Below, in pieces: positions 20,768 to 31,755 of a stretch of DNA of 38,978 nucleotides. A program made the position numbers and the translations under genes. The DNA is taken from assembly GCA_001414485.1 (NCBI GenBank), contig LLEY01000304.1, positions 1 through 38,978 of the forward strand, written 5' to 3'. Within the stretch, counting starts at the first letter, position 1. Every line of letters starts with the position of its first letter. The notes beneath the pieces were generated by a model, which saw only the letters and a program-made list of their open reading frames with translations, searched no databases and was not told the origin of the DNA. The stretch comes from Calycina herbarum. Taxonomy: Eukaryota; Ascomycota; Leotiomycetes; Helotiales; Pezizellaceae.

Positions 20768-21796
20768 GTGGCCAAGTCCAAAAAGGAAGCTCGTTCGTCA
20801 CCTACATAAGCAAGGGAAATCCTATAAACAAAGCACCCTAGAGACCGAAGTACCTTGTATAACGTAGCAAGATATTCTCAAGGCTCCTTCTCATCATTGC
20901 CAAAGAAAGGAAAGGAGTATAAGCCTAAGAAACTTAGTAAAAAGCAAGTTCTTAAGATTATTACTTAGGTATCCGCTTTATGGCAGAACAGGAGGGCTTC
21001 TTAGAGAGAAATAAGACGTTACTTCAACTTTAAGGACATTTCTACTACTACGATTTAAAAGACACTTAAGAAGCATAGATATTAAAGATGTATTGCTTGC
21101 CGCCGACCCTTTATTAGCAAGAAACAAGCTGCAAAGAGACTTGCCTTCGCTAAGAAATACGAGCTATAGAGCGTTGCGCAATAGAAGAAGGTTATATAGA
21201 GCGACGAGTCTACCTTTGAGACTAGGAAACGTAGGAGCATGTAGGTTACTAGGCGCCCTGAGGAGGTGAACTGTCAGAACTGTATACAGTCGGTCTACTG
21301 GTTAGGTAGAGTAAGTGTTATAATGTAGGAGGTAATAGGCTGGGACTAGAAGTCTCCCTTGGTTTAGCTTATTAAAGAACCAGGTCGGAAGAGTATATAC
21401 TCTAAGGTATACTTGGAACAGGTTCTTAAGCCTTATATCTTCTCTTTCTAGGACGTATTAAGTACAGAGGAGAAGTTGGAGTGGCGTTTTATAGAGGATG
21501 GTTCTAGCGTCTACAAGGGATATGCTCGCTTACTAAGACTTAATAAGAGTATTAGAGGTTTTGCACCCTAGCCACCCTCCTCACTGGATCTTAACCTTAT
21601 AGAAAAGATCTAGTAGTAGATGAAGAACGAGATCACTAAGTTAGACACTGTACTAAACTCTTAGGAGGATATGTGGGAGGTTTTACAAGAGCTTTGGAGC
21701 TAAGTAAAACCAGAGGACTAGCGTTATCTCACACACCGACTTATATATAAGCTTAACGACGTAATTAGATCTAAGGGAATGGCTACTGCTTATTAA
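20768..21796 (+). pseudogene. Tc1/mariner transposase relic
   Basis: One plus-strand frame can be followed from about 20768 to a final TAA at 21794-21796, with a helix-turn-helix-like N-terminal half. The first catalytic Asp is in SDESTFET near 21200. The second Asp is in FIEDGSSVYKG, and the Glu of LDLNLIEKI lies exactly 34 residues after it. That is the DD34E spacing of Tc1-type enzymes. More than ten in-frame stops are present, mostly TAG, at positions where Trp or Gln would be expected (for example after the Pro-rich GFAP and after LNLIEKI). This fits C-to-T change at CpA on either strand, the signature of repeat-induced point mutation. It is not functional. Confidence 0.85.
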
Positions 21797-21880
21797 GTAA
21801 TAGATAATAATATATTCTTACATCATTATAAATTTTAGGCGCTAAAATAGTGTGGTTGTGATGTAATAACACTTAACTAA

Positions 21881-21914
21881 AAAAGTGCCGGAGAGTAACG
21901 CACGTTACTCTTAC
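21881..21914 (-). repeat. Right terminal inverted repeat of the transposon
   Basis: Exact reverse complement of 20570-20603, with the same internal palindrome at 21892-21911. Perfect conservation of both ends contrasts with the heavily mutated interior. Confidence 0.9.
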
Positions 21915-22180
21915 TCTTATTGACATTATATTCCTATCTCCTACTACTACCGAGGAAGCTTTGTAATTCACTTTCGATAAGAGTACTTATCTCTGGGGTG
22001 ATTCTTTAGATTATTTTTGCCTACGACTGACGAACCCCTGTTCACTTAAAAACTGAAAGAAGAACTTACAGCTTTAAAGAAAATCACATAAGAACAGCAC
22101 AATAATAGGAGCTTATATTCCCTCCGATTTTTCTCTAAGTTTCGGCTTCCTCCATCGATAATCCTACAACCACTACGAAC

Positions 22181-22900
22181 ATGTCTCAAAATAGTAGCTT
22201 TACGAAACTCAGCGAATTGCCCCCTGAAACTCGGCTCCAGATTTGGGAATGTGCCTATAATAATACTCCTCGGCGTACTATTGAGGTCACATTTTTAGAC
22301 TACTCGATATATAATGGGATGATTTCCATCATAGCCGATCCCTTACCACATCTCTTGGAAATTAATGGAGAATCCCGAGCGCTTTTGAAGAGTCGATTTC
22401 TCAACCCTTTCTCTTCCGCATGGCTAGAACCAACGATCAACGGGTCAAGCCGTTCGTTTTCGGATCTCCTAATTGATCTATCAAAGGACACCTTGAGAAT
22501 TTTGAATGAGGGGGAAGAACATAACCAGTGGGAGGAGAGAGAACGTCGGGAGGGCAGAGCCGCACTGGAATTTCCGATGGTATACTTGTTCCGACATCTA
22601 TTTGATGGCGAGAATAGTGAGATGGTGCTCAACAATCTAGTCACACTAGAAATTCGGTGTGACCTCGACGAGTTCTTTGTGTCTAATCAAGCCTTGAACA
22701 CCCACCGCTTTGGGGTCCAACATGATATTGGTATCATTAAGACTTACCTACTTAACCTAAAGGTGCTTATCATCCAATGCGATTGCCACTGTGATGGCCC
22801 GGCCCACGGACCACCATGCAACTGCATCAAAGGGGTTGTTTGTGACAGTCTCGTTCTGGATAAGTGGTATTGCTGTGCTCATGCTGCCTCCCTCACCTAA
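22181..22900 (+). CDS. 2EXR-domain protein 4
   Basis: Single exon of 239 residues. ELPPETRLQIWECAY carries the first E-x-R (16-18) and INGESRALL the second (64-66). ADPLPHLLE, PFSSAW, LLIDLSKDTL and LFRHLFDGE are shared with sister genes. The C-terminal cysteine region is expanded: CDCHC, then a Gly/Pro-rich insertion with CNC, then C and a final CC. The closest visible relative is the broken gene at 23849. It starts 266 bp after the transposon, so its promoter may include transposon-adjacent sequence. Confidence 0.9.
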   Translation: MSQNSSFTKLSELPPETRLQIWECAYNNTPRRTIEVTFLDYSIYNGMISIIADPLPHLLEINGESRALLKSRFLNPFSSAWLEPTINGSSRSFSDLLIDLSKDTLRILNEGEEHNQWEERERREGRAALEFPMVYLFRHLFDGENSEMVLNNLVTLEIRCDLDEFFVSNQALNTHRFGVQHDIGIIKTYLLNLKVLIIQCDCHCDGPAHGPPCNCIKGVVCDSLVLDKWYCCAHAASLT

Positions 22901-23848
22901 AGAGCAGCTACAAGTTGCCAGGGTGAACAATCACGACAACGAGCCTGGGTAACTCCCGTTTCCTTGGTTGCCCCCCCCCCCCCCCCCCCCAATTAAAGGA
23001 TGGCTATTTTGCCCCGAATCAATTGAAATTATTTGCCATGCTTCTTAATGTGCCGTGCCTCTTAATTAATTGAAAAATGATTGTTTTGCCATTCAAAAGC
23101 ACTCCCTAGAGGATACGAGGGGTATTCTGGTTAGTCGAGGGGTTTTATTCATACTAAGAACTCAATGAAATAACTTGCACTACCTTGTTCCTACTTCGTA
23201 AGCGAGGTCTTGAGGATTGCTTGTATCACTCCCTGCTTTTTCACTCTCTAAAGACTATTTAACTTAAGCACTTCGAAATCATAATACTATATGATATTAT
23301 ATTTTTCATGATAGGTTGAAGCCCTCCACAATTTCTTGCAACTAAGAAGCTAAATGTATGGATGTTCTTCTTCTGCCTTCTTCATAACACTCTACCCCTA
23401 GTAAGTTTGCAGTGCTTCCTCCTCATGCCCAGAAACCTCCTCGTGCCGGTAGCTTTTTCCTTAATTAAACCGTAGCAGGCATATACTACAATGCTAATTT
23501 AGCCGTAGGACCTAATCTATTGCTAGACTACTCTTACCTTCAACTAAAGTTTAGCGGATATTTCATAAAGGTGAAAGCTCAATTGATCAGGAGGTAGATT
23601 ACCTTTATTTCAATCATTTAGAGAAAGCAGCCAATTGTAATCAAACAATAAAATTAATTGAGAACAAGAACTATTAGCATAAAGTAAGTTAACCTTATAC
23701 GTAGACGTACGGAAGAACAGCCCAAGAACAGCAGAAGTACATCACGTAAACAGGGTGACTATAGAAGCATATATTGATCACACTCTTTCGAACGAAAAAG
23801 GGTCCAGCCTACAAATTATACCTTCTGGCTTTAAAACCTTCATAGAGC
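22901..23848. other. Intergenic, AT-rich, contains a poly-C tract
   Basis: About 950 bp without a gene. It contains a run of 20 C at 22971-22990, 71 bases after the preceding stop codon; the rest is AT-rich. No coding or repeat structure is recognised. Confidence 0.5.
22971..22990. repeat. Homopolymer C20
   Basis: Twenty consecutive C in the 3' flank of a 2EXR gene. Its length is probably unstable in vivo and in sequencing. Confidence 0.95.
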
Positions 23849-24586
23849 ATGTCACAAAACACTACCAGCTTTCCCTTTTCCCGTTTGCCAGCAGAATTGC
23901 GGCTCCATGTCTGGGAGGCCGCATAGCTTCATGGTCCTCCTCGTAGTATTATAATAGAGTTCCGACCTTGGATAGAGGTGAGGGTAGTGGAGGTGGAAGC
24001 CGATCCACTGACTGATCTTTTAGATGTCAATCATGAATCTCGGGAAACCTTAAAGCGCCGCTTCACCAACCCCTTCTCTTCTCGCTTACGTGAAGTCGGT
24101 GACGATTCCGGCGCTGATTACGCAGAAGGGGAGGGATCAGACTCTGAAACTACCTCGAGTCGTTCGTTCCCGAATCTCCTAATTGATCTTTCAAGAGACA
24201 CGCTCAGTATTTTCAATCAAGAGATGTCCGCGGGGGTTTGGGACGATGAATTTGAGGGCGAAGATGACCTACCCGAGTTTAAGTTGCTATATTTTTTCCG
24301 CTACATCTTTAATGAGAATCAGGATAAGGTACTCCAAAACTTGGTCAAACTTAAACTTTGTTGCCACTCTGACTCATTCTTTGGGATTGATGGACTTAAT
24401 CCTCCCCCAGCCCCTATTAACATCGGTATAATTAAGACTCATCTACCCCGCCTAAAGGAGCTTACTTTCCAATGTACGTGCCATTGCGAGATGGGACGGA
24501 CCGCATGCCAATGGATAAGTCGGATTAAATGTGAGGGTGTCATCTTGGATGTACAGCACTGCTGCCATGTAGCTTACCTCGTGTAA
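23849..24586 (+). pseudogene. 2EXR-domain gene 5, interrupted by a stop codon
   Basis: The ATG at 23849 begins MSQNTTSFPFSRLPAELRLH with the first E-x-R intact (16-18). The frame meets TAG at 23924-23926 (codon 26), where paralogues have the Tyr of AYE or AYN. The same frame then continues without another stop to 24586 with all later family features: ADPLTDLL, NHESRETL (second E-x-R), PFSSRLRE, an acidic insertion, LLIDLSRDTL, FFRYIF, KTHLPRLKEL and the CTCHC...CC cluster. Total is 246 codons including the terminal stop, the family's normal length. There is no frameshift, so the loss is recent, or the stop is bypassed, or it is a sequence error. No downstream ATG would restore the domain. Confidence 0.8.
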
Positions 24587-25357
24587 AGAGTTTGGGTACA
24601 AGTTCCCCGAGAATAATGATCTTTGATACCAAATATAGTATCAAAGCTATTCATTAACCCACAATTCCTTTGTTCCACCCCATTCAAACAATAAAATCAC
24701 CTAATTATAATGCAAGATCATCCAAAGCAATTTGTAAGTCTAAATTGAATCTCAGAGCCTCATCATGAAGTTATACCACCTCCCTCCACCCTATTCGTAC
24801 AACTATCACTCATAATAAAACTGCAAAATATATCCTCCAATCTTAATGCCCTCCCTGTTTAAGTAGACAAAAGGTGAATGTTTTTGATTTTTCCTTCAAG
24901 AAGACTCTTTCTAGTTCTAATCATCAATCACACTCGTATCAAATTGCCCTCCCTTTTGCCCTCCCATTTGAGCCAATTCTTCGGCCACTACTACAAATAG
25001 AGGCCGAATGATATTCTTTGCCATTCACAAATGAAATGTTAGTAAACTGTTTGAAATGAAAACTCTCTCATTTACTAGGAGCCCTTGAACCTTCGATTCC
25101 CTTTGTTGAACTTTTCTCTTGACAAAGCCTCTCCCCCTTTTATGCGCCACCCCTGATTATTGGAACAGGGCAGGAACAACCACAAACAACACAAAGCAAC
25201 CCCTTTGTAACGAACAAAAGCAATAGGGAACAATATACTATATTAGAAGATATGTTTACCATGAAATCTAATCGCACCTCTTTAAAACACTTTTCTTCAG
25301 AAGGAAGACCCGCTACCAGGACAACTTTTAAACTTATCATCCAACATATCAAACAAG
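24587..25357. other. Intergenic, no gene seen
   Basis: AT-rich 771-bp spacer between 2EXR genes. A short imperfect direct repeat (TGCCCTCCC twice, near 24942-24966) is the only structure noticed. Confidence 0.5.
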
Positions 25358-26187
25358 ATGTCTCAAACCACAAACTTTACTTCCTTCTATACCCTGCCCG
25401 TAGAGGTTCGTATAAAGATCTGGGAGCTCGCTTACGAGAACAGACCAAGTCGAGTAGTCAAGATCTCACCCGAGATGAACTTCGACGCTAACACAGGCGG
25501 GCTCAAAGTTGAAGCAGACCCTCTTCCCGCGTTGCTCTTCACCAGTTACGAGTCCTTCCACCTTCTGAAACGGCACTTCATTAGTCTCCCATTCTCGCCT
25601 GATGTATACGAGATTGATACCGTACCGTTGCCCGGAATTTATCCTGCCTTCGTCCATACTTTCCTCAGTCACACGAGATGAATAGACCACCACGACGCCC
25701 GATACTGGATAACCTCCCTTTTAATCCGTCAAACGATACGTTACTGTTCCAAAATATTGATTTCTATCCATTGCTTCGTGACCGAGAAACAGGAATTGCA
25801 ACTGCGCCAGATGCAATTGAATATCCCGGTCGACCCTTAGAAATGGCTTTCACGCATCTCTTCTCTGATCATGCCAAAGAAATTATGGAGAATTTGCAAA
25901 CGCTTTCTTTCGATCGCTCAGCGGATTTCTGGCTTCTCTGGACTAGAAGGAGAAGAAGGGATGCGGACAGGGGGTATTGTCGAGCAGGGGATGAGTTGAA
26001 GAGGTTTCTTCCCAAGATTCAAAAACTCATTGTTCTTTGTCGTCACCACTGTGAGACAGCCTGGGGTAAAAGTCCTAGTGTGGAGGCTCAGATGATTGAG
26101 AAACAGCAGCTACAGGCAGAGGAAGATGGGTTTTCTTTGGAATTCCAGTATGTTGCTCAACTACCAGTGAGGGATGGCCAAGCTTGA
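25358..26187 (+). CDS. 2EXR-domain protein 6, two exons
   Basis: Exon 1 is 25358-25603 and exon 2 is 25669-26187, with a 65-nt intron (GTATAC donor, CCTCAG acceptor). Both exons are whole codons, giving 254 residues, in line with sister genes. Without the intron the first frame stops at TGA 25679-25681, overlapping an ATG in an ATGA, and the family-typical middle (PILDNLPFNPSNDTLLFQNI) would be lost. The first E-x-R is intact (16-18). The second has become E-S-F (65-67). The C-terminal cluster is reduced to CRHHC with no CC pair. It is therefore the most eroded of the MSQ-type copies. A frameshift instead of an intron is the alternative. Confidence 0.75.
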
Positions 26188-26936
26188 GGGATTAGGTTGA
26201 ATGTCGGTCTAAAGATGGAACTCATACACCAAACACCCCTTTGATCGAGTTATACTTCATGAATAGTTACTAATTGGATTCCCCGAGCAGTTTCGATTCC
26301 CCAAACCAAAATCATTATAATCCTTCAGTTTTCGGACTAAACAGCAACCCCCCCCAGATACGCTCTCGAATTAATAGTGTTCTTACTTAACCTTACTATC
26401 ATGTTCATGTCCTGTGATAAAAAATAAACCCCTTTGCTAGATTAGGAAGAGAATAAAACTAAATGTTCAAACAACTCGGTTCAGGTTAAGGCGGTGGAGC
26501 ACGGAAAAATGAGTATCTACGATCGTTTTGTACATAAGAAACTATAACATGTACCCTAACGTCTTTTTTTACAACGTTCTCATATAATCGTGATTCGTGC
26601 TCCGACTTGATTGGGCCAAGTTTATCAGTAGCGTTCAGAATTGTTCCACAACATAGCCCTCGCAGTTTTACAGTATAACCTAACTCAATCGAATTTCTGA
26701 AAGAACGATTCAGAGAGATGTATTGAGTTGGGGGGGGGGGGGGGGTAAATTGAGGTGCCGAACCCCATTTCGCAATACCCGTGTTTGCTACTTTGTGCAT
26801 GCGGAGAAGGAAAGCTGCAGCAGCTAGTACCTCTCAATTTCTTTCACAACAAACGGCCAGAACTCTCTTCACCTCCAAAAAACAACCCATCCCAAGCTTT
26901 TGCTGGATCTCCAAGTGATACTCCACTGGCCTGGAA
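26188..26936. other. Intergenic, contains a poly-G tract
   Basis: About 750 bp without a gene, ending at the MYND gene start. It contains a G16 run at 26730-26745 and a shorter C run near 26350. No other structure is seen. Confidence 0.5.
26730..26745. repeat. Homopolymer G16
   Basis: Sixteen consecutive G about 190 bp upstream of the MYND/DUF4470 start codon, which places it in or near the promoter. Confidence 0.95.
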
Positions 26937-28889
26937 ATGATGGCGAACATACTCCAAGCCAATTCTCTACCTTGCGCAAACACTTTACATTCCGTCGAAG
27001 GAGTAAAATCTCCATGCCCCAACCCCGCTTCGAAAACATGTCCCAATTGCCATCTTGTCCAGGTCGGAAACACTCTTTTCTTCTTCTTCCAAGCTTACTC
27101 AAACTAACTCATATCCGAGAACAGTACTGCAGCGCAGAATGCCAAAAAGAGCACTGGACCTTACACAAGATCGACTGCAAACATCCCCAATCGAAGGATT
27201 CCTGGAAACCAGACTGGCACGTTGAAAAGCGAAACCCGACTTTCATAGGAGATGATGTACCAGCGGTAGTAAGCCATGGACAGAAGAAGTTCCTTTGGGG
27301 AAATGTTCCAGCTGTGGATATCCTTCGAATTCAACAAAACGAGAAGGGCGCCTTGCCAACCAATCTGAATCTTCTCTTCGCTGGTAAGTGAACACGAAAT
27401 TTGTCCTGTACTTGTGTTATGTTAACTTTGATAGCTTCTGGGGATATGAGAAATGTCGTCAAGACAATCGTGGAACTTCCCGCTTCATTCAACGGTACTT
27501 GTGAAGCTGTGATGAATGATCGAGATTTCGATATCGTTGCGAGAAACTCAATCCTGCTCCTCACAATTCTTCATTACGGCCCCGAAAAGGCTGTTCCCTT
27601 CGTGATACACCTTTGGTACTCTGCACTGGTACCAGAGGAACTTTGTGAGGCAATTCGGAAAGACATTCTTCCTCTCATCGAGGATGTCTGTATCAAAATA
27701 AAGAACAAGCCAGCAAATTCTTTGCAATCGAAAACTTGGACATATGGTACACGATCTTTACGATTGATCTTGCAGAGGAACAGCTGGGATTTACTTCCTT
27801 CGTTCTTCCGAATTCCAGCTGGTTTTACAAACGAGGAGGCACAGCAGGTACGAAAGAAAACCATGTTGGCACCGCATCGAATTGATCATCTTCACCGAGC
27901 TCAATACTCCCGCCCACCAGCTTGGCGAGTTTCCTTCTTGAAATTTAGAGAAGACGGGATGCTTCTCCCATTTGGAACCCCTCGAGAATCTTTCATTACG
28001 CCAAATCCGTAAGTTGGGCCCCTGATATTCTCAAAACAACGATACTAAACACTCGCCATAGCACTTTCTACCACAACACAGACGCTTGGCCAATGTCAGA
28101 TTCTTCCGACGCCCTTGATAGTTGGCCCATTGAGGAAGTGCGAAAGATATTCCTCGCCGCCAAAAACGACATCTACGGAAGTCTATACTTCTACATCCAA
28201 AGCGTCTTACACGCCTTCCATCACCGACTCTCAACTCTCAAAATCCGATTCCAGCTTCTCCAAATCGACGCTTTGCAACTTCCCGAAACGCTTCAAAATT
28301 TAGGCATGGGTGGACCAACATTCGATCGCATCGAGGTAAATCTTTTCCCCTCCCAACACCAAATTTTCATTCCAACATGCATCTAACAATTTAGATATCA
28401 AATATTGCAGACAACGCCTACATAGGCCCCATCCGCGCCCCCTTCACCTTCTCCCCCCTCCTAAAACGTCCCTCTCAAAACCCATACGCCACCCTCCTCG
28501 GCCTCTTCTTAAACGCAGTCCAAGAATCCACAACCAACGCCGACGAAACGAAATTTGTGGAACCCGAGTTGCAAAAAATAAACCCTTACATGCCACTCGA
28601 CCCCCATTCCTTCATGAGCCTAGATATCTCCAACCCGGATGTTCTGAGGCTTGCTCATACGAAGGGGATCTTTCGGGATTTCGATGTGTTGTTCAATAAG
28701 TATACCACGAATTTTGGATTTTTGGAGGTTGCGAGGACCGCGGGGTTGATGATCAAGGAGAGGAATACGATTGTTGAGAAGTGGCCTTTGAGGCTCAAGC
28801 CGGGAGCTAGTAAGGAGGAATTTAGGGATTTGATTTCGGGTGGACATTGGGGGAGTGAGAGATATGTTGAGTGGGTTGTTGCTAGATAA
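26937..28889 (+). CDS. MYND zinc-finger / DUF4470 protein
   Basis: Five exons: 26937-27062, 27125-27383, 27435-28008, 28062-28335 and 28395-28889. The introns are 62, 51, 53 and 59 nt and all phases agree (1728 nt, 575 residues). Exon 1 and the start of exon 2 encode a MYND finger at residues 27-59, with C35, C38, C43, C47, H55 and C59 in canonical spacing. The second ligand of the first pair is Pro (CPNP). The DUF4470 pattern follows from about residue 95: FLWGNVPAVDILRIQ, then LLFAASGDMRNVVKTIVELP and MNDRDFDIVARN. The C-terminal half is a conserved helical region ending in YVEWVVAR. MYND fingers bind proline-rich peptides. The role of DUF4470 is not established. The first donor (GTCGGA) is unusual, but the join restores the finger. 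Confidence 0.9.
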
Positions 28890-29854
28890 CTATTACCTGC
28901 CATTGGGACTGGATTTCCTCGTCTGGGTTTGGAGATTGGAGAAAAGTATTTTTATTTAAAGCTTGGTGAGTAGAGATCTATCATTTAACTCATTTGACGA
29001 AGTTTCCCATGATCCCTTTTTCTTGTCCTGGTACATATGCCACTCCAATTGATTCAAGTAGTACAACCTCTAGAGAGTAAATTCGGTGGTTTTATTCGAG
29101 TTCCTCAAGTGCTATTTTCCAACTTTCTCGACTTTCTTAAACTTCTAAAATAATACAATGGAGGAAATTCGAGAACGCGAGGCATATATGTTAGGCAATG
29201 ATTCAAAAAGGAAAGAATAGAAGCGCGTCAAGGGTCACTGTTGATGAGAATGTGGAATTGATATAAGTATTTAAATAAATGAAAGGTATTATAAAGAATC
29301 AAGGTAAAATTAATACTGGAGCGAGCCAATATCGGAGTCATCGAAGACTAACTTGTAAATTAAAGAGCAAAACGTAGATCTACTAGATCGGGTCTCCCAG
29401 GAAATTGCTTCTATGGTTTTAGAATTTGGAAAGTACGTAAATCTAATACCTAATATTTGCTTCCAAAAAAATAAAATAAGAGTAAATCTAAATATCTAAA
29501 CAGTAATAAAAGAAAGTACATTAACATTCTTGATATATTGATAAAACTTAACTGGGTTTCTTTATTTTTACAAAGCTCTCATTTCAAAAAAGAAGCTAGA
29601 AGGGGTAGCAAATCCACTAGGACTAAATTAAGAGTGCAAAATAGTGGTATTCCTTTAATTAATTCTTTCCAAAAATCCGTAACTTCCCTCTAGGCATCAA
29701 TATCAAACCCCGCGAACCCCGCAAAACCGAAACATACGAGAAGACTGAAATATAGAACCAAAAAAAAAAAACAAGCATTTCTCACTCCAAAAAAAAACCC
29801 CCCAATACCCCTCACCTCTAAATCCTCCTCGTTTCTTCCCATACCCATCCATCC

Positions 29855-29896
29855 ATCATCATCATCATCATCATCACCACCACCACCACCACCACC
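29855..29896. repeat. Compound microsatellite (ATC)7(ACC)7
   Basis: Seven ATC units run directly into seven ACC units without interruption. Probably polymorphic between strains. Confidence 0.9.
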
Positions 29897-31734
29897 CAAA
29901 AAAACCTGCTGCCTTGAACTCCCCCCCTCTCATCCTTCTGACAAAATCTAACCCAAAATCCAATCCAACACCCGGCCAACAAGCCCCTCTCACAGATCGA
30001 ACCAATCATCCCCCCCCCAAAACGACAACCAACCAACCAACAAAACCACACCACACCACATGTTAAAAGTCCCACCACTCACCACTCACAGCCCTCCCAC
30101 CCAAGCCACAATCTCAAAAATCTCAGATCCCAACGGGGAAAGATTCCAGAACATCATGCATGGAAAAAGTTAGTGCTGACGAACATGCCGGCTAGTGCCG
30201 TTAGCTTCGCAAGGCCAGGAAAGGTGTGTGTGGCAGGTTGAGATCTGGATCCCAGATTCAGACACACACAGAGATTTTTTCACCACGAGGCCATCTCGAT
30301 CGAGTCGTTTTGATATCAAGGAATTTTAGACGGCTCGCACTCACCGAGAGAGAAGGGAAAGTTATTACTGCGCCCTTCAGACAGAAAATCTCGAGTCTCA
30401 ATACTAAGATTCGGCATCGCGATCGTTTGCTCGTTAAATCCTCCCCAGGCTGCCGCACGATATCTCGCGATGCGATGACAAACAGACCTACTCGTACGTC
30501 GCAAAACAGAACTTAATGAATATCAAACACTAGAATCCTCAAGACAATTAATATCAGATACAATATCAATCCTAAAATTAACAACCCTCTCACCGTTGTT
30601 ACCTATTCCTCAAACCTCAAGCGCCAAATCCAAACAACAACAGTGACTCACTCATCCCCTCCCCTTTCCATACCGCGACCCAAGGACCCATTCTCACACC
30701 CCCTTTCTCACCATCCCAGACCCCCCCTCTCCCCTTTCTTACACCTTGCCCTATCCCTATCCCTATTAATTAATCAATCAACCCAGCCTGGAAAAACTTA
30801 CTACGTGCCTCATCTCGTCTCATTTCCCAAACAGTAAACCAAAACCCCAAAACGCGCGCGCCTACTCGGATGACAAACACACCGCAAATCAACGAGCTGA
30901 AAAAAAGGCACTTCCTTATTCAGCACCGCCAAAACCAATTTACCGTAAGCACACCGTCGCATGCGGTCGCGATCTCGTTCTCGTTCCGTCACAAAACTGT
31001 GTGAACCTCGAATCTTACCCACCAAATGATCAAGAACAAATCCAGGCCAGCAGCCCTAGGAAAAACTCTTTTCCATCACCCCTCTCATCCTCCCGTGCCT
31101 CCTCATCCGGTCAACGAAAAGTAAAAAAAACAAAGCCTCGTACTGGTGGCAACATCATCCCAAAACAGCTCCGAGATCGTCGCGTAGCTTCGTAAAAACG
31201 ATTCCGTAAAAACAGATGACTCCCACTCGGCCCCAAATCCCTCGCCCCTAGCCCCCGAGCTCGGCATAAGCTAAAAGTGTGACGAATCGCAAAAGCATGA
31301 CCAAGAAAAGAAAAGAAAAAAGGCGTCACGGGATGAGTGTCTCCCCACTTAACACGTTACCATCCTCCCCCACACCCCCCCTCTGGCGGCCGAAGCCAAT
31401 GAATGTAGGTGTCAAGAAGCCTAGAAGGATTGAGAAATGTCTAGAGCTAGAAACCCCCAGGAACCAACCTATTTCGGAGCTAGAAGTCCGTAAGGCGCGG
31501 TCAAATGAAACAAAGGAACACAGTAAGCTGAAGATAAATGACCCAAGTTAGGTAACCTACCACCGTTTTAGAGAGCGTGACATTTAAATTCAATATATCG
31601 GCCACTTTTATTGGCGAGCTGAAAACTGAAGGGATAAGCAAAACCATAGGTAATCCGGTACGAGGCTCTCCCTCCGTACACATTACGGGGTTCAAAATTT
31701 AGCATAGCGTAATACACAACACGGGGATAGTACG

Positions 31735-31755
31735 AATTCCAAATTCCAAATTCCA
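31735..31755. repeat. AATTCCA repeated three times
   Basis: Three exact tandem copies of a 7-bp unit in non-coding sequence. Confidence 0.9.

Larger units (their letters stand above)
20570..21914. mobile_element. Decayed Tc1/mariner (DD34E) transposon with 34-bp inverted repeats
   Basis: Perfect 34-bp terminal inverted repeats lie at 20570-20603 and 21881-21914, starting GTAAGAGTAACG and ending GGCACTTTT. Inside each, AGAGTAACGTGCGTTACTCT is itself a palindrome. The interior carries a plus-strand transposase relic with Tc1 features. If the target duplication is the canonical TA, the ends are 20573 and 21911, flanked by TA at 20571-20572 and 21912-21913. A longer direct repeat, TCTTATT, also flanks the element (20563-20569 and 21915-21921). 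It sits between the third and fourth 2EXR genes. Confidence 0.9.

Noticed and set aside
29818..30078. Minus-strand frame rich in Val, Met and Gly
   Set aside because: It is the translation of the compound microsatellite and neighbouring homopolymers.
31001..31195. Short Ser/Lys-rich frame in the long gene-free region
   Set aside because: 64 codons, no ATG start, no domain and no matching exon nearby.
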